From Meconema thalassinum (lineage: Eukaryota > Arthropoda > Insecta > Orthoptera > Tettigoniidae), in NCBI GenBank assembly GCA_946902985.2, contig OX336392.1:18326716-18390715 (forward strand): a stretch of DNA of 64,000 bases. The letters run 5' to 3'. The notes under the pieces were generated by a model, which was given only the letters and a program-made list of their open reading frames with translations, searched no databases and had not been told where the DNA came from. The translations under genes and the position numbers were made by a program. Below, piece by piece: positions 1 to 10,680 of the stretch; the first letter of the stretch is position 1, and each line of letters opens with the position of its first letter.

Positions 1-85
1 ATCACACACAGACACACACTTTTTTTTCGCCCTGTGTTGATCTCATAAGTCTACTTTCATTTTTTGCAAAAATCGAAAGTAGGCT
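1..85 (-). repeat. SIR repeat, terminal fragment cut by the window edge
   Basis: The plus strand runs into 'gatctcataagtctacttt' and ends in 'gaaagtaggct', which matches the reverse complement of the left end of the SIR copies at 4348 and 16721. Only the last 85 bases are inside the window; a CA-rich stretch precedes it. Confidence 0.75.
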
Positions 86-336
86 AAAATTAGGCAGCTT
101 TCTAATGAAATCTACCTACAAGCACTTGCCAACTGAGTACAGTTCATAACGTACTGGAATATAGAGTAGAGGCCACATGAAGATACAGTATTTACCAAAA
201 CTAAATTACTAGGCACTGAAAGTCCACCTCGCTGTAGTGATCAAAACGTAGTGATATAACCAGTTATTTTAATAGTGCTGCCATAATTTGACTTACAGTC
301 AGGCACACAACACTTCCTAGGCATCTGAAATAGTTA

Positions 337-683
337 TTATTTATTTATCGTATGGCTTTTACAAGTTCCGTTCAATTTCAAGTAGTTCCAACTTTCGCCA
401 CCAGATATCAATAATACCTAGTGGTGTGCGTTGGAACTTGGATAGAGCGTTCCGACGAAGTCTAACCTAACAATTTAGCTTCACACAAGTTTAGTCTGTG
501 GAAGGATCTTTTACATGCCATAAATCTGACATGGGACCGCCGGCTTTACTTTCCCCTCCGAAGGAAGGCATACTGAAGGATTTTTTACGCTCTCAAAAAA
601 TCCGACGACTTCGGCCGGGTTTGAACCCGCCATCTTGGGCACAGCAGTTCAGCATGCTACCGACTACGCCACCGAAGCCGCTA
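337..683 (-). mobile_element. tRNA-headed SINE, family 1 (head GCGGCTTCGGTGGCGTAG)
   Basis: Read on the minus strand, the element starts at about 683 with a tRNA-like head: an A-box-like 'TGGCGTAGTCGGTAGCATG' and a B-box 'GGGTTCAAACCCG'. The body is shared with the copies at 52568, 53533, 59028 and 59547. It is flanked by 13-base near-identical repeats, TCTGAAATAGTTA at 324-336 and TCTCAAATAGTTA at 684-696, which I read as the target-site duplication. The tail lacks the 'GTGCCGGGAGTGTCC' block that the copies at 52568 and 59028 carry, so the 3' part is internally deleted. Confidence 0.85.
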
Positions 684-696
684 TCTCAAATAGTTA

Positions 697-1400
697 ATGA
701 AATATTAGTGAAGAATTTGTTGGTTAAATTCATTAGCATTCACAACTTAATACGGGAAATACTCACATCTACAACATTCAGCAGGTCTGATTTACCACGA
801 GGATTTTCCCTGGTGTTGAAACAGTTAGTACGAACTGCTTTTAGATGCTGTCAAGTCAAAATAAACGATATTTATGAATAAAACTTAGCATGTGGTCTTA
901 CGTGTTTATAGAACTTACGCACTCTACTAAACGTTGCCAATTCTACAAACAGCACGGCTTGAGAATTATAGACAGCGATGCTATAATACATTTCTTAATA
1001 TTAAAATTCCCCTTTTCCCGCAACTTTTCAATGTGCAAAGCTGAAAGTTTTAGAAGTTATAAGTTACAAATCATCATATACTATCTTCTTGTCAGTGTAA
1101 ATTACATAATGTGATTTCCATAGGATTAAGATTGAATGCCATATGTTCATATGAAATAGTCTTATATAAGTTACTAATCAAATCAGCATTCTGTTGTTAG
1201 GCCTTGTACAAGAAAAGTATGTCCTTACCAGCATCATTGCTGCAATTGGCAACTCAAACTATCCCTTGGGGCGCTGCGTCGATCCAACATGGCCGGGCAC
1301 AAACCTAGAATAATTGCTGAGTTCTAGTTTAACGTTGTTGTTGTTTTTTTTTTTTTTTTTTTTTTTTTTGTAATCTCCAGCTTATCTTCACTTCCCACTC
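697..1400. other. No gene seen; contains a poly-T run
   Basis: AT-rich sequence with only short ORFs that show no recognisable motif. A run of 26 T lies at 1344-1369. Nothing else is supported here. Confidence 0.6.
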
Positions 1401-1404
1401 GTAC

Positions 1405-1670
1405 CTTTGTCTAGCTCATGGGTAGGCCTATAGTAAGTGGATACGATGCTAGCCTTTGGTTTGAAAGGCCCTGGGTTGGATTACGTGTGATTTTTAACTC
1501 TTTGGTAAATTCTCTTGCTCAATGATGAGAAGTTTGAGATGTCTTCTTCATTGGTTTGATCTCCATCATGATGCACAGATTGCCTATGGGTGTCAAATTG
1601 GAAGGTCTGCACCAGGTAGGCTATCTCTGGAAGTCGTGTGCCATTATTATTGTTTGTTATATTATTATTA
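1405..1670 (+). mobile_element. Possible degenerate tRNA-headed SINE
   Basis: A tRNA-like head can be read: 'TAAGTGGATACGATGC' as a weak A box and 'CCCTGGGTTGGATTA' as a weak B box about 35 bases later. The tail 'GTCGTGTGCCATTATTATT' ends in an ATT repeat, as insect SINEs often do. No second copy in the window and no clear target duplication, so this is tentative. Confidence 0.35.
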
Positions 1671-3830
1671 TCATCATCTTTGTCCTTGTGTTAGAATTAA
1701 CAATTCAATGCTGATTAATTTAGTTATTGAGTCGTGCCTAAATTGTATTTAATTTAATTGCAAATTTCAATAGGTTCACATAATGTGATTTGAGACCTAC
1801 TGGTACTCATTCGATGTGTGCAAAGTTCAAGGTGGTGTAGCCTATGATGGATGCAAATTTATATTTTTCTGCCACTTTTCTACTGTGATTTGAACATAGT
1901 AAAATGTGAGGTTAAGTAGGCCTACTGGTAATTTATGCCTTCATCTTTTACCTGTGTCCATACTTAAGGTAAAAGTCAACATGATGGACCAACATTTTTT
2001 TTAATGAAATGCAATAACTATTTTGTAAAATGCATTCATACTCGCTACTCATTACTGCTTACGAACTAAGAGGACATGAAAGGATAGAAATGGTATCTGA
2101 TATTGCTGAGAAATGCAGACTTCATTACAGCATGCACAAAAACTTACATTACACAACTTAAGCAGGGCTTACCACATGGTTAGTTCTTCCACAAGGCCCA
2201 GAATGGATGTTGAATTTGAGGTAGGCAGATGGTCTTTCTAGTGAATGGTGGTGTGATTGTTGTCTCAGGAGAGGGACAGACAGACCTGACAAGAGGGCGG
2301 GGCAAATGGGGCTACAGCCCTGGGGGGCGTGTTGGTACAAGAGCCCAATTCATTCAGTTTAATTTTCATACAAATTTGACATTTTATGGCAGGCATGTAT
2401 TCATAGCAAGTGAATACAGTTGATGACAAAACGTTATCAAGAGATCATGAATTTTGTAATTAACCATTATGTTTCACCGCCTGAGAAGTAGCTTCCAAAG
2501 TTGTCGAGACTTGATGGGTGAAAATTTTCTAGATAACGTTTGCAAAATCCAATTTTCTTTCGTACAATATTGTGAAAAACGTTTGACTTTGTCTTCCAAT
2601 GGGAGTAAATTGTTCAGTTAGATACAACAATAATGACATTCAAAATTTACATATAAATTAAAATTAAAGCATACAAAATAAAATCACGGAATTTCTATTT
2701 TTTGGGTGCGAACTTGATACTTCCAGGATGTCATTGGACAACAGAAAAAGGAAGCGCCCACATCCTAGTCCTAGGGCCCGATCTTGTTAGAAGATCAGGC
2801 TGGTAACTTACATATGCTTGCTTTACTTTATTTATACCATATCTATTTTACTTCCCCTGTCTTTCTTTCAGCTTTTTTCCTTGATTTTGATTTCTTCCTA
2901 CACCATCCACTACAATATCTTGTTGAAGACTGCCTGGCCCTTTATACATCGTTTCAAGCAACTGAAGAACTGATTGCGGGAGTGGTATAGAACGCGATAC
3001 ATTACGGTACCGGTACACTAAAAAATTCCCCTAGACACAAAACGATGGCATCCATGACGTCATGGAGTACAGGGTTTAAATGATACATATTAGATTCTAT
3101 GTGTTAAACATACTTTACATACGTACACACATAGGCTTCATACATACAGGAACCCAACCTGGGGCTCCAAGACCCCCTTGTTTATAGTACAAGTAGTAAT
3201 TTTGTCCAGATTGTCATCAACCTAGTAGCGAGCAATGGCTTTGTCTCACCATCGCTTTAGAAGAGTACAGTGTCACTTTTTAATTAAATTGAACAACTGA
3301 CAGTAATGTACGAACATTCATAACTCGCCACCACACGTCATACTTTGAACACATGTCAATACATCGGCATCTAACGACGCACTGTTTGAAACCACACACA
3401 GCAGACAAAATGGCGACAATTTAAGCCAAAGCATCAAACAAACGAACATCAACGTTCGCTCGTCATCTGTGACCTCATCGACTACCGGTAGCCTACTGTT
3501 CACTAAAACTTGCCCTTAGACACGTACCGGTACGTATCATGATATATAGACTAGGTAGGGTACTTGAACCCTGATTGCTGCCCAGCCTTTTGATAAACTT
3601 GATTATTACCTGTAATGTATTAAGATACACTCAAACGAGCATTAGATAGTACCGTAGGCCTACTTACAAAGAACATATACCGTACACTATGCCAATATAG
3701 GCTACCGGTACTGTAGTTAACTCTTGCTATATTCAGCAAAAGACATTTCCCTCTTAGCACACAGTCAAATGGTATCTTTCACAAGGTTGATTGCACAGTA
3801 CAAACACGCAATTGTCGTTTGGCTCATGAA
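1671..3830. other. No gene seen; unclassified repeat arm inside
   Basis: Apart from the repeat arm at 2158-2290 nothing is recognisable. The region 3000-3720 contains several copies of the short palindrome-like motif TACCGGTA, without regular spacing. ORFs here are short and lack motifs. Confidence 0.55.
2158..2290 (-). repeat. Unclassified repeat, paired with the inverted copy at 5520-5860
   Basis: The reverse complement of this segment ('CCATTCTGGGCCTTGTGG', then 'ACTAACCATGTGGTAAGCCC') matches 5525-5630 and 5830-5860 on the plus strand. In the second copy about 200 bases starting TTAGATTAGATTAGG interrupt the match, so this copy is the uninterrupted form. Class unknown. Confidence 0.6.
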
Positions 3831-3834
3831 ACTT

Positions 3835-4330
3835 CTAGTTTTGACGGATTTTGTGGTGGAAGCCGTGAATCGCTATTCTGGTGAGGGCATTCCTTAACTT
3901 TTGATTTTCGTTCGCCCATCTGTCGATCATTGCGTCTGCAGAGTAAGATTCTGGATGTATATCTCGGCGTTTCTTTACCCTGGTCTCGATAAGAGTCATC
4001 GCTTGATTAGTGTTTGGCAGAGATAACTGAATTCGTAATTCCTGTACATAAAAAGGTTCTCTCGCTAATTCGTAGAAGAGTTTGGATGGGGCTGATTTTA
4101 ATACTCCTCGAGTTCTTTTTAAGAATCTGGCTTTTACTTTCTCTATTGATTTTAGATCCGCTAGGGATTGTTTTTCTCAAATCACCAAGACCACTCGTTA
4201 GGGCTGGGCTTATTTTCGCGTGGAATAATGTCATGGCAGTTTGTAAAGAGAGAGACGTTATAAACTTGATGCTAGTTGGATTGATGGATGATGTGAATGC
4301 CCATAAGACAACTGGTGTATGGGTGTGAAG
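3835..4330 (-). pseudogene. Non-LTR retrotransposon (LINE) C-terminal remnant
   Basis: On the minus strand, from about 4085 to 3840, one frame reads as the region downstream of a LINE reverse transcriptase: 'YELAREPFYVQELRIQL', then 'MTLIETRVKKRRD' and 'WANENQKLRNAL'. Upstream (4250-4090) the pieces 'FHAKISPALTSGL' and 'SIEKVKARFLKRT' lie in other frames, so at least two frameshifts have accumulated. Proteins of this shape follow the palm/thumb in arthropod LINEs. No catalytic motif remains. The SIR repeat starts 18 bases beyond its upstream end. Confidence 0.55.
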
Positions 4331-4347
4331 ATTACCCTTGCTATTTT

Positions 4348-5425
4348 AGCCTACTTTTCGCATTTTGCAATAATGAGGAAAAAGTAGACTTATGAGATCG
4401 ATCCGGGCAAATGTCTATCTCTGGCTGGCTGTGTGTGTGTCCCCCTATCAACTCCTAAACGGCTACAACAATCGAAACAAAATTTGGTAGGAGTAAAGAT
4501 CTATACCTGAATATCTCAATGCCGTATTTGAAAATAACTTCAGTGCTACAAACTGCTGAAAAATCGCAATTGAAATTTGAGCTCAATGTTGGATATCTTG
4601 GAAGGTATGAATGAGAGCTATTTCAAAATTGGCACACGTATAGATAATATTTCAGTTTAATTTCCAGGAGGCCATACATGGCAAAGTTGCCAAAATGAGT
4701 ATAAGCCTGCTGATAGGTCCAATTTTTAAATGCATATAACTTTTACGCTATCAATTGGAATTCGACCACATTTCGTATGTGCTATGTGTACCATTACAGA
4801 TATGACTATGCGTACTCTTGAGCAACTAGGGCTGCCAACTGTTAATAAATGCTGTCTCTATTTTTGTTACCCTAATATCAATATATCAGAAAGTATGCAA
4901 GCCAATAGCTCTAAACTTTGTACACTTATAGTACCTGGCATTCTGGATTAATTTGGAGTAACTAATATACGTCAGTGCTGCCATCATGATTCTAAGCCTG
5001 CTGATAGGTCCAATTTTAAAATGCATTTAACTTCTATACTAACTAATGGATTTCATTCAAAACTGGCACAACAATAGATCAGATTATTTCAGATTATTTC
5101 TGACCAATACATGCATGACATTCTTGCCAACATGAATTTACGCGCGCTGTTAGATCCAATGTTTAAATGCATGTAACGTCCATGCTATCCATTGTACTTC
5201 AACCAAATGTTGTATTCTGTACCTTCAGTCACCAGGGCTGCCAACTGTAGTGCTCTATTAGGTTACATTATTCCAGGTATACAGTATTTCAAACTAATTA
5301 GAATATTCGATATTGCCAACTTAATTTCGTCATTATTCTAGATAGATCCATTTAGATTAATTATTGGCATGAATCTTAAATTTTAAGAAAAGTAGGCTTT
5401 TTAGTTCGTCACGGAACTTATTGTT
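4348..5425 (+). repeat. SIR repeat, copy 1 (two internal monomers)
   Basis: Starts AGCCTACTTTTC and has the exact inverse GAAAAGTAGGCT at 5387-5398. All three long copies continue past that point with 'TAGTTCGTCACGGAACTT', so the inverted 12-mer is subterminal at the right. The interior holds two diverged monomers of about 295 bases, each with 'CTGCTGATAGGTCCAA' (4704 and 5000). No coding capacity. Class not determined; a non-autonomous DNA element is the most likely reading. Confidence 0.75.
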
Positions 5426-5519
5426 TATTTATTGGTTCATATAGGCCATTTTCTGTTTCTATTGGCTGTCATTGTTTGTTCTTTATTCTGTTTTGCTATC
5501 CTTCTTCTTCTTCTTCTGT

Positions 5520-5865
5520 GACCATGACATTCTGTCCCTCTCCTTGAAACAAAAATCACCACCACTATTCCCTAAAAACATCATCTGCCTCCTTCAAATT
5601 CAGTACCCATTCTGGGTCTTGTGGAATTAGATTAGATTAGGTTAGTTTTTTATTTATTCATTTGATCAATTACATGTAGGTCTATACAATACATTTTTGA
5701 TATAGGACACGTCAGAAATTGCATCTGTAAAATAAAAGAACTTACCAGTAGAGGTATATAATTACAAATACAAGAACTACCGTATTTATAACTTATTACA
5801 TGTATAATAATAGATCTTAAGAGATACAACTAACCATGTGACAAGCCCTACTTGTGGTATTTCTC
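5520..5865 (+). repeat. Unclassified repeat interrupted by a 200-base insertion
   Basis: The outer parts (about 5525-5628 and 5829-5860) are the inverted counterpart of 2158-2290. The middle, beginning TTAGATTAGATTAGGTTAG and AT-rich throughout, is absent from that other copy and so appears inserted. The repeated TTAGA end suggests a retroposon tail on the minus strand, but no head is visible. Confidence 0.5.
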
Positions 5866-6685
5866 TAAATTAATTCATAATTGAAAACTTTCCATAAGTA
5901 CGATATTGTCTGTGCAAGTATAGAGGAAGATATATGGATACAATAATATCATATCCAATCGGAAGAGCATTCACACTTCAGCACATAAGACCTTTTTGTT
6001 GAAGTTATTCAGAGAGAAAGCTTACTGTACCCTCAAGTGAACATCCCTCACCTCGTGCATAATGTAAAGCACTGAAATAAGTCACCGTATACTTCAACCC
6101 AAGTGTGGGATATAAAAGGGTCGTTAAAAGAACATTATTATAGTTTCCAATTTTTTGAAGAAACAAAAAACAAAATGGTGCCTCATGTGGCAGCTTCAGA
6201 CAATGTTGTAGTGTGGTGCGTAGCTGTTCTTTCCGGTGTATTAACGCAAATTCCTTTATAAGGGACCGTGTAGCCTAGAGGGGTCAAACCTGTGAATTTG
6301 TTTACAGTTTACCCTGATAACTAAGGCCCGGAAGTTCATGCAAAATCATATTTTTGCATATTTATGCATATTTTGACACAATGCATCATATTTTTCTCGT
6401 TGGCCTGTTTAAGTACATATCTCTGCTTGAGAAGGGCGTATATTCTAATTTCCTATTGTTTTGAAGCACTTTTTGTTACTTAATGTCCTTAAAGTCGTAT
6501 ATTTCAAATCGGACTTCGAGAGGCTACAGGTATCGCAAAATGATACCGTACTGAAATTATTTTAATACCTGACAGGTTTCTGTCCTTTTTGCAAGTTAAT
6601 ATCAATTATTTTTATTCAGCATTCACTATGTAAATATTATAAAATAATTTTTATTAAAAAATAATCAGTGGCTAAATTGCGTGAT
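5866..6685. other. No gene seen
   Basis: AT-rich sequence. At 6319-6375 there is a possible repeat end ('TAAGGCCCGGAAGTT' followed by four TGCATA-type motifs), but no matching second end was found. Confidence 0.5.
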
Positions 6686-6808
6686 ACTGATTTTAAGCAC
6701 CGTATACTGCCGTACATATGCGCGCGCGGCAGCCGGCAACTGAGCTGTCGCTGGCAGAGCTCGTGAGCGAGAATGTCCTTGCCTAGCAAATATAAAGACC
6801 CTGTATAA
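6686..6808 (+). repeat. GC-rich repeat with TATAAAG box, copy 1
   Basis: About 120 bases match 15291-15416: 'ACTGATTTTAAGCACCGTAT', 'CCGGCAACTGAGC', 'GTGAGCGAGAATGTCC', ending 'AATATAAAGACCCTGTA'. The TATAAAG near the end could be a core promoter of a retroelement, since the two copies diverge just after it. That role is inference. Confidence 0.6.
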
Positions 6809-7426
6809 TGACATCCATGATTATTTTAAAAGATATTGTCTATAATGTGTACCTAAATATGTTACATTTTAGCATTGGATAAATAGGACAAGGTCCCCTT
6901 AATAAACATGTAATAATGAAGGTACTGTACTCAGTCAACTATTGACTCATAGCATCTGCTTCCTTGATTCTCGAGTTGGTTCTTTAATTGTTTTTGTGCA
7001 GAATTTACAATGTTAATGGACTTATGTTATGAAAAAGATATTTTCTCACTGAAATAAATTCAGACAAAGATTTTGTAATTTCACTGGCCTGTGAAGATTT
7101 GACACTACTGACAATATTGCTTGTTTTCAAATAATGTTGTTGTCATGATTCCTATTTATTTATGTATATACTGTAGAGCTTTTGTTGTGATATAAATGTT
7201 TTGTACGGTGCTGTATGTAATAATTCAACGTGGTTAATACTGTCTGAATCCATTGACAGTCTGTTGCAAACAATGCTGTTGAAAGATCAATACTGTTCTC
7301 TATCCTAGGGGTGCACTAGAGTCCCACCAAACAGATAACTGTCAATGGTCTAGTTGCTAGGGATTATTCACACCTCGTTGATTGTTATGATATTGTTATT
7401 TGCTTCTTTATTGATATTGTTAGTCT
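6809..7426. other. No gene seen
   Basis: AT-rich, no ORF with motifs and no repeat that recurs in the window. Confidence 0.5.
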
Positions 7427-7765
7427 GCCTCCTTGCATAGTGGCTAGCACTCTTGACTGTGACCACGGAGGCCTGGGTTCGATCCCCGGCTCTGCCTGGA
7501 AATTTAATTCTGGTCTGACGGCTGGAATGGGGTACACTCAGCCTCGTGAGGTAAAACTGAGAAGAGGAGGGTTAGATTTCTACCTCGGCCATCTTGGAAG
7601 TGGTTGTCCGTGGTTTCCCCACTTCTACTCCAGGCAAATGCCAGGATGGTACCGGTACCTAACTTAAGGCCACAGCCTTAAGTGACACAGGTTATCCGAC
7701 GAATTCTACAAACATGTAAGTTCATGCGGCTACATGACCGCAATGTCACAACGCCCCTAAAGAAT
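7427..7765 (+). mobile_element. tRNA-headed SINE, family 2, copy 1
   Basis: The head 'GCATAGTGGCTAGCACTC' (A box) and 'GGGTTCGATCCCCGGC' (B box) are tRNA-like. The body 'AATGGGGTACACTCAGCCTC' and the 3' segment 'GGTTATCCGACGAATTCTAC' recur in the copies at 7990, 24370, 61099 and 62014. The 3' segment is also shared with two of the family 1 SINEs (53533, 59547). Confidence 0.85.
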
Positions 7766-7989
7766 CGACAAATAATGACATGACGTTCATCTTGCGAACA
7801 TTTACCTATAGATATTTAGGTACGGTAAATGAAGAAAATAGAAAGAAAGTAGAAACTCGTATGACAATAGGAGAAACACAGTCCTAGCAACCTGTCAGCT
7901 AGGATTTCTAGCCTAGTCTCCACACTCTCTCTAGCATATTAGATATGAATTGTATTTCAGTGTTAGTGCCCTGCCCACAAATATAATTT

Positions 7990-8335
7990 TTCTACCTCGT
8001 GTAGTTGCTAGCATTCTTGTTTGTCACCTCGGAGGCCCGGGTTTGGTTCCCGGCTCTGCCAAGAAATGTAATTCTGATCTGAGGGCTGGAATGGGGTACA
8101 CTTGGCCTCGTTAGGCAAAACTGAGAAGATGTGTGTTCGATTTCTACCTCGGTCATCTTGGAAGTGGTTTTCTGTGGACGAATACCGGGATGATACCTAA
8201 CGTAGGCCACGGCCGCTTCCTATCCAAACCCTACGTCATTAGTACAGTCATCACAGTGACACAGGTTGTCAGACAAATTCTACACACATCCCAAGTACAT
8301 GGGCTACATGACCATGATGTCTCATAGCCCCTTGT
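7990..8335 (+). mobile_element. tRNA-headed SINE, family 2, copy 2
   Basis: Same orientation as the copy 220 bases upstream. The head has a decayed A box ('GTAGTTGCTAGCATTC') and a B box with one change ('GGGTTTGGTTCCCGGC'). It carries the full shared tail, 'AGTACAGTCATCACAGTGAC' to 'CATAGCCCC'. Confidence 0.85.
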
Positions 8336-9554
8336 CACATGTTAGGCTCTCCACCAATGGAAAGATTTAATAAACATAAAAATAACAGAACTTTTTTTCT
8401 CTAGCATTACTTGCTGGCGATGCCATTTTTACTTGCTACACAAGTCAATGCCCCCTAGATGTTAGAGGCTGCTTAATTTCTAAAATAAACAAAAACATCT
8501 CGCTCAGTGTTCCCAACACCCCTAAAATAAGCAACAATAAATATAATTAACTCTTACAAAAGTGATCATTTATGTAATTATATGGACCAGATTTGTACAA
8601 TGTAAGAACTACATGCTCTAATAATGCTAAAACTCATAAAACATGACCTTGAGGAAAATATAAAATTCTAAATAATAATATTGCGTACAATTTCATAATT
8701 CTGTTACTGGCCTTGAAAGATGCTGACTGAAGCAGACACATTTAAAACTTGAACTTCATAAACTTTTCTGTTATCCAGCAAAACTTAACTGCTTCTTCAG
8801 ATGGATAATCGTGAGTTAACTATTTCTTCAAAATCTATACCATATGCTTGAGAGATAAAATCTAACTTAAGATTCAGGAACGATAACCCTAAATGTAACA
8901 ACCATCATATTGAATTCAATGTTTTGCAATCCTGTTACTAGCAGGCTGTATTTACAGGGGAACAAACTGGGCAACATATGGAAAACTGGACATAGCGCTT
9001 GTGCATTAAACGTCGAGTTATTAAAATATACCCCCCCCCCCCCCCCCCACACACAAGAGTTCATTGCCGCACTTTGGCAATGCTGATTTATTTAAGGGCA
9101 TAACAAAGTATGGTCTTAGTCATCTTGGGGTTCTCGCTGTTGAGTCTGACTTGAAAGTGAAATTTTGAAGAAATCCTAAATTTGTTTGCAAATGACAAGG
9201 CAATGAGGAAGACCCTCATGATATCTGTAAAATTTAATGTCAATTCTTTGTATGAAATTTCATATTCTATTTGTAATTTTGGTATATGCATACCTATAGT
9301 ATTTGCCGCTCGTTCACGGAGGTGAAGAAACTGCCCCATATGTTAAGGAAGTAGATTTTTTTATTTTTGGGCAGGGGTGGCAAGAGCCCTAAATACAAAC
9401 CTGGTTACTAGTTATAATTTACACAAAACTTTTGTATGGATCTTCACAGATAATTAAATCTCCATAATGTCCAGAATAAGAATTCATGATGAAAATTAAT
9501 AAAATAATGTAAAACAAAAATATTTGTAAGCAGCCGAAATAAATCAGAAACCTC
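8336..9554. other. No gene seen; poly-C run
   Basis: AT-rich unique-looking sequence. A run of 18 C lies at 9031-9048, followed by a short CA repeat. No motif-bearing ORF. Confidence 0.55.
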
Positions 9555-10180
9555 TATGGACATCAAATTGGCCGGCGAAAAACTAAAGGAAGTATGAGAC
9601 TTCTGTTACTTAGGAAGCAAAATAACCAGTGATGGACGAAGCAAAGAGGATATAAAAAGTAGGTTGGCTCAGGCAAGGAAAGCATTTCTACAGAAAAGGA
9701 ATCTGTTGATATCGAATATAGATTTAGGTATTAGGAAGTCATTTTTGAAAGCCTTTGTCTGGAGCGTGGCGCTCTATGGAAGTGAAACTTGGACTATCGT
9801 TGCAGCAGAAAAGAGGAGAAATGAAGAGTTTGAAATGTGGTGTTACAGGAGAATGATGAAGATCAGGTGGGTAGATAGGGTTGCAAACGAAGATGTATTA
9901 AGACTAATGGGAGAGGAGAGATGTTTCTGGCGAATGCTAATGAAGAGAAGAGATAGGTTGGTAGGACACGTACTAAGACACCCAGGAATAGCAAGCTTAG
10001 TTATGGAAGGAAGGGTCGAGGATAAGAACTGTAGCGGTAGACCAAGGTTAGAATATGTTAAACAGATTGCCTCAGATGTAGGGTGTGGTATATATGTAGA
10101 GATGAAACGATTAGCTCAGGACAGGGAGGCATGGAGAGCTGCATCAAACCAGTCAAAAACAACAATGTCCAGAATAATGA
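9555..10180 (+). pseudogene. LINE family A, 5'-truncated 3' end, copy 1
   Basis: The translated sequence is the region after the LINE reverse transcriptase palm: 'YLGSKITSDGRSKEDI', 'LYGSETWTI', 'FEMWCYRRMMKIRW', 'GHVLRHPGI', 'RGRPRLEY'-like and 'MKRLAQDREAWRAA'. A TGA stop lies upstream of 'CYLG' at about 9597-9599; from about 9664 the frame stays open for some 170 codons of LINE similarity. No endonuclease, no YADD box, so it cannot move by itself. The second copy at 22658 ends in an AAC repeat. Confidence 0.8.
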
Positions 10181-10559
10181 TGCGTTACAGTAATCCTCTG
10201 CTTAGTATGGAAAATTTTAAAGTACAACTGTTTTCATTTGTAAAATTTGTAGTATTTAGTGATTGATTCACCCATATTTCAAGATTCATACAGCGACACA
10301 TTTCCAGACAGCTTTATGTTCGGTATTGATTTCATACTATGAACAATATTCTGTTTGTGTCAAGATTACTGAGCTAAGCATTTCAGAGGTGGGATTGTGC
10401 TCAAGATTCTATTGAATTCTTACCGAAGTGATTTGGAAAATTTCTTCTTCAATCCTTGTCTTTTACGAACTGATAAAATAAGCAAAACAGGGGAACTTAC
10501 TGGAAGGTCTCCAAATTGCATATCCGGTTGTGGATATTGTACGTTGCATTGCTGTCTCA

Positions 10560-10680
10560 GGCGATCGCTCTTTCTCTACGCTGAAGCACTATCTTAAGGC
10601 CTTAGTGAACAACGAACCAAGTTGAATTACGTAGCACTCCTTGCCATCATTATTTCAGAGGCATCACTTGGTGACTTGGA
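10560..10680 (+). pseudogene. Possible hAT transposase C-terminal remnant
   Basis: A short reading gives 'GDRSFSTLKHYLKALVNNEP' and, one frame over, 'LNYVALLAI'. This resembles the C-terminal dimerisation segment of hAT transposases ('ERSFS.LKR.K...R....ERL..LALL.I'). A frameshift separates the halves and nothing else of the transposase was found. Low to moderate confidence. Confidence 0.4.

Noticed and set aside
3000..3720. Repeated TACCGGTA motifs as regulatory sites
   Set aside because: Spacing is irregular and the motif also occurs scattered elsewhere (for example near 7650 and 20760).
7427..7500. tRNA genes at the SINE heads
   Set aside because: A and B boxes are present, but the cloverleaf cannot be completed and the body continues as a SINE.
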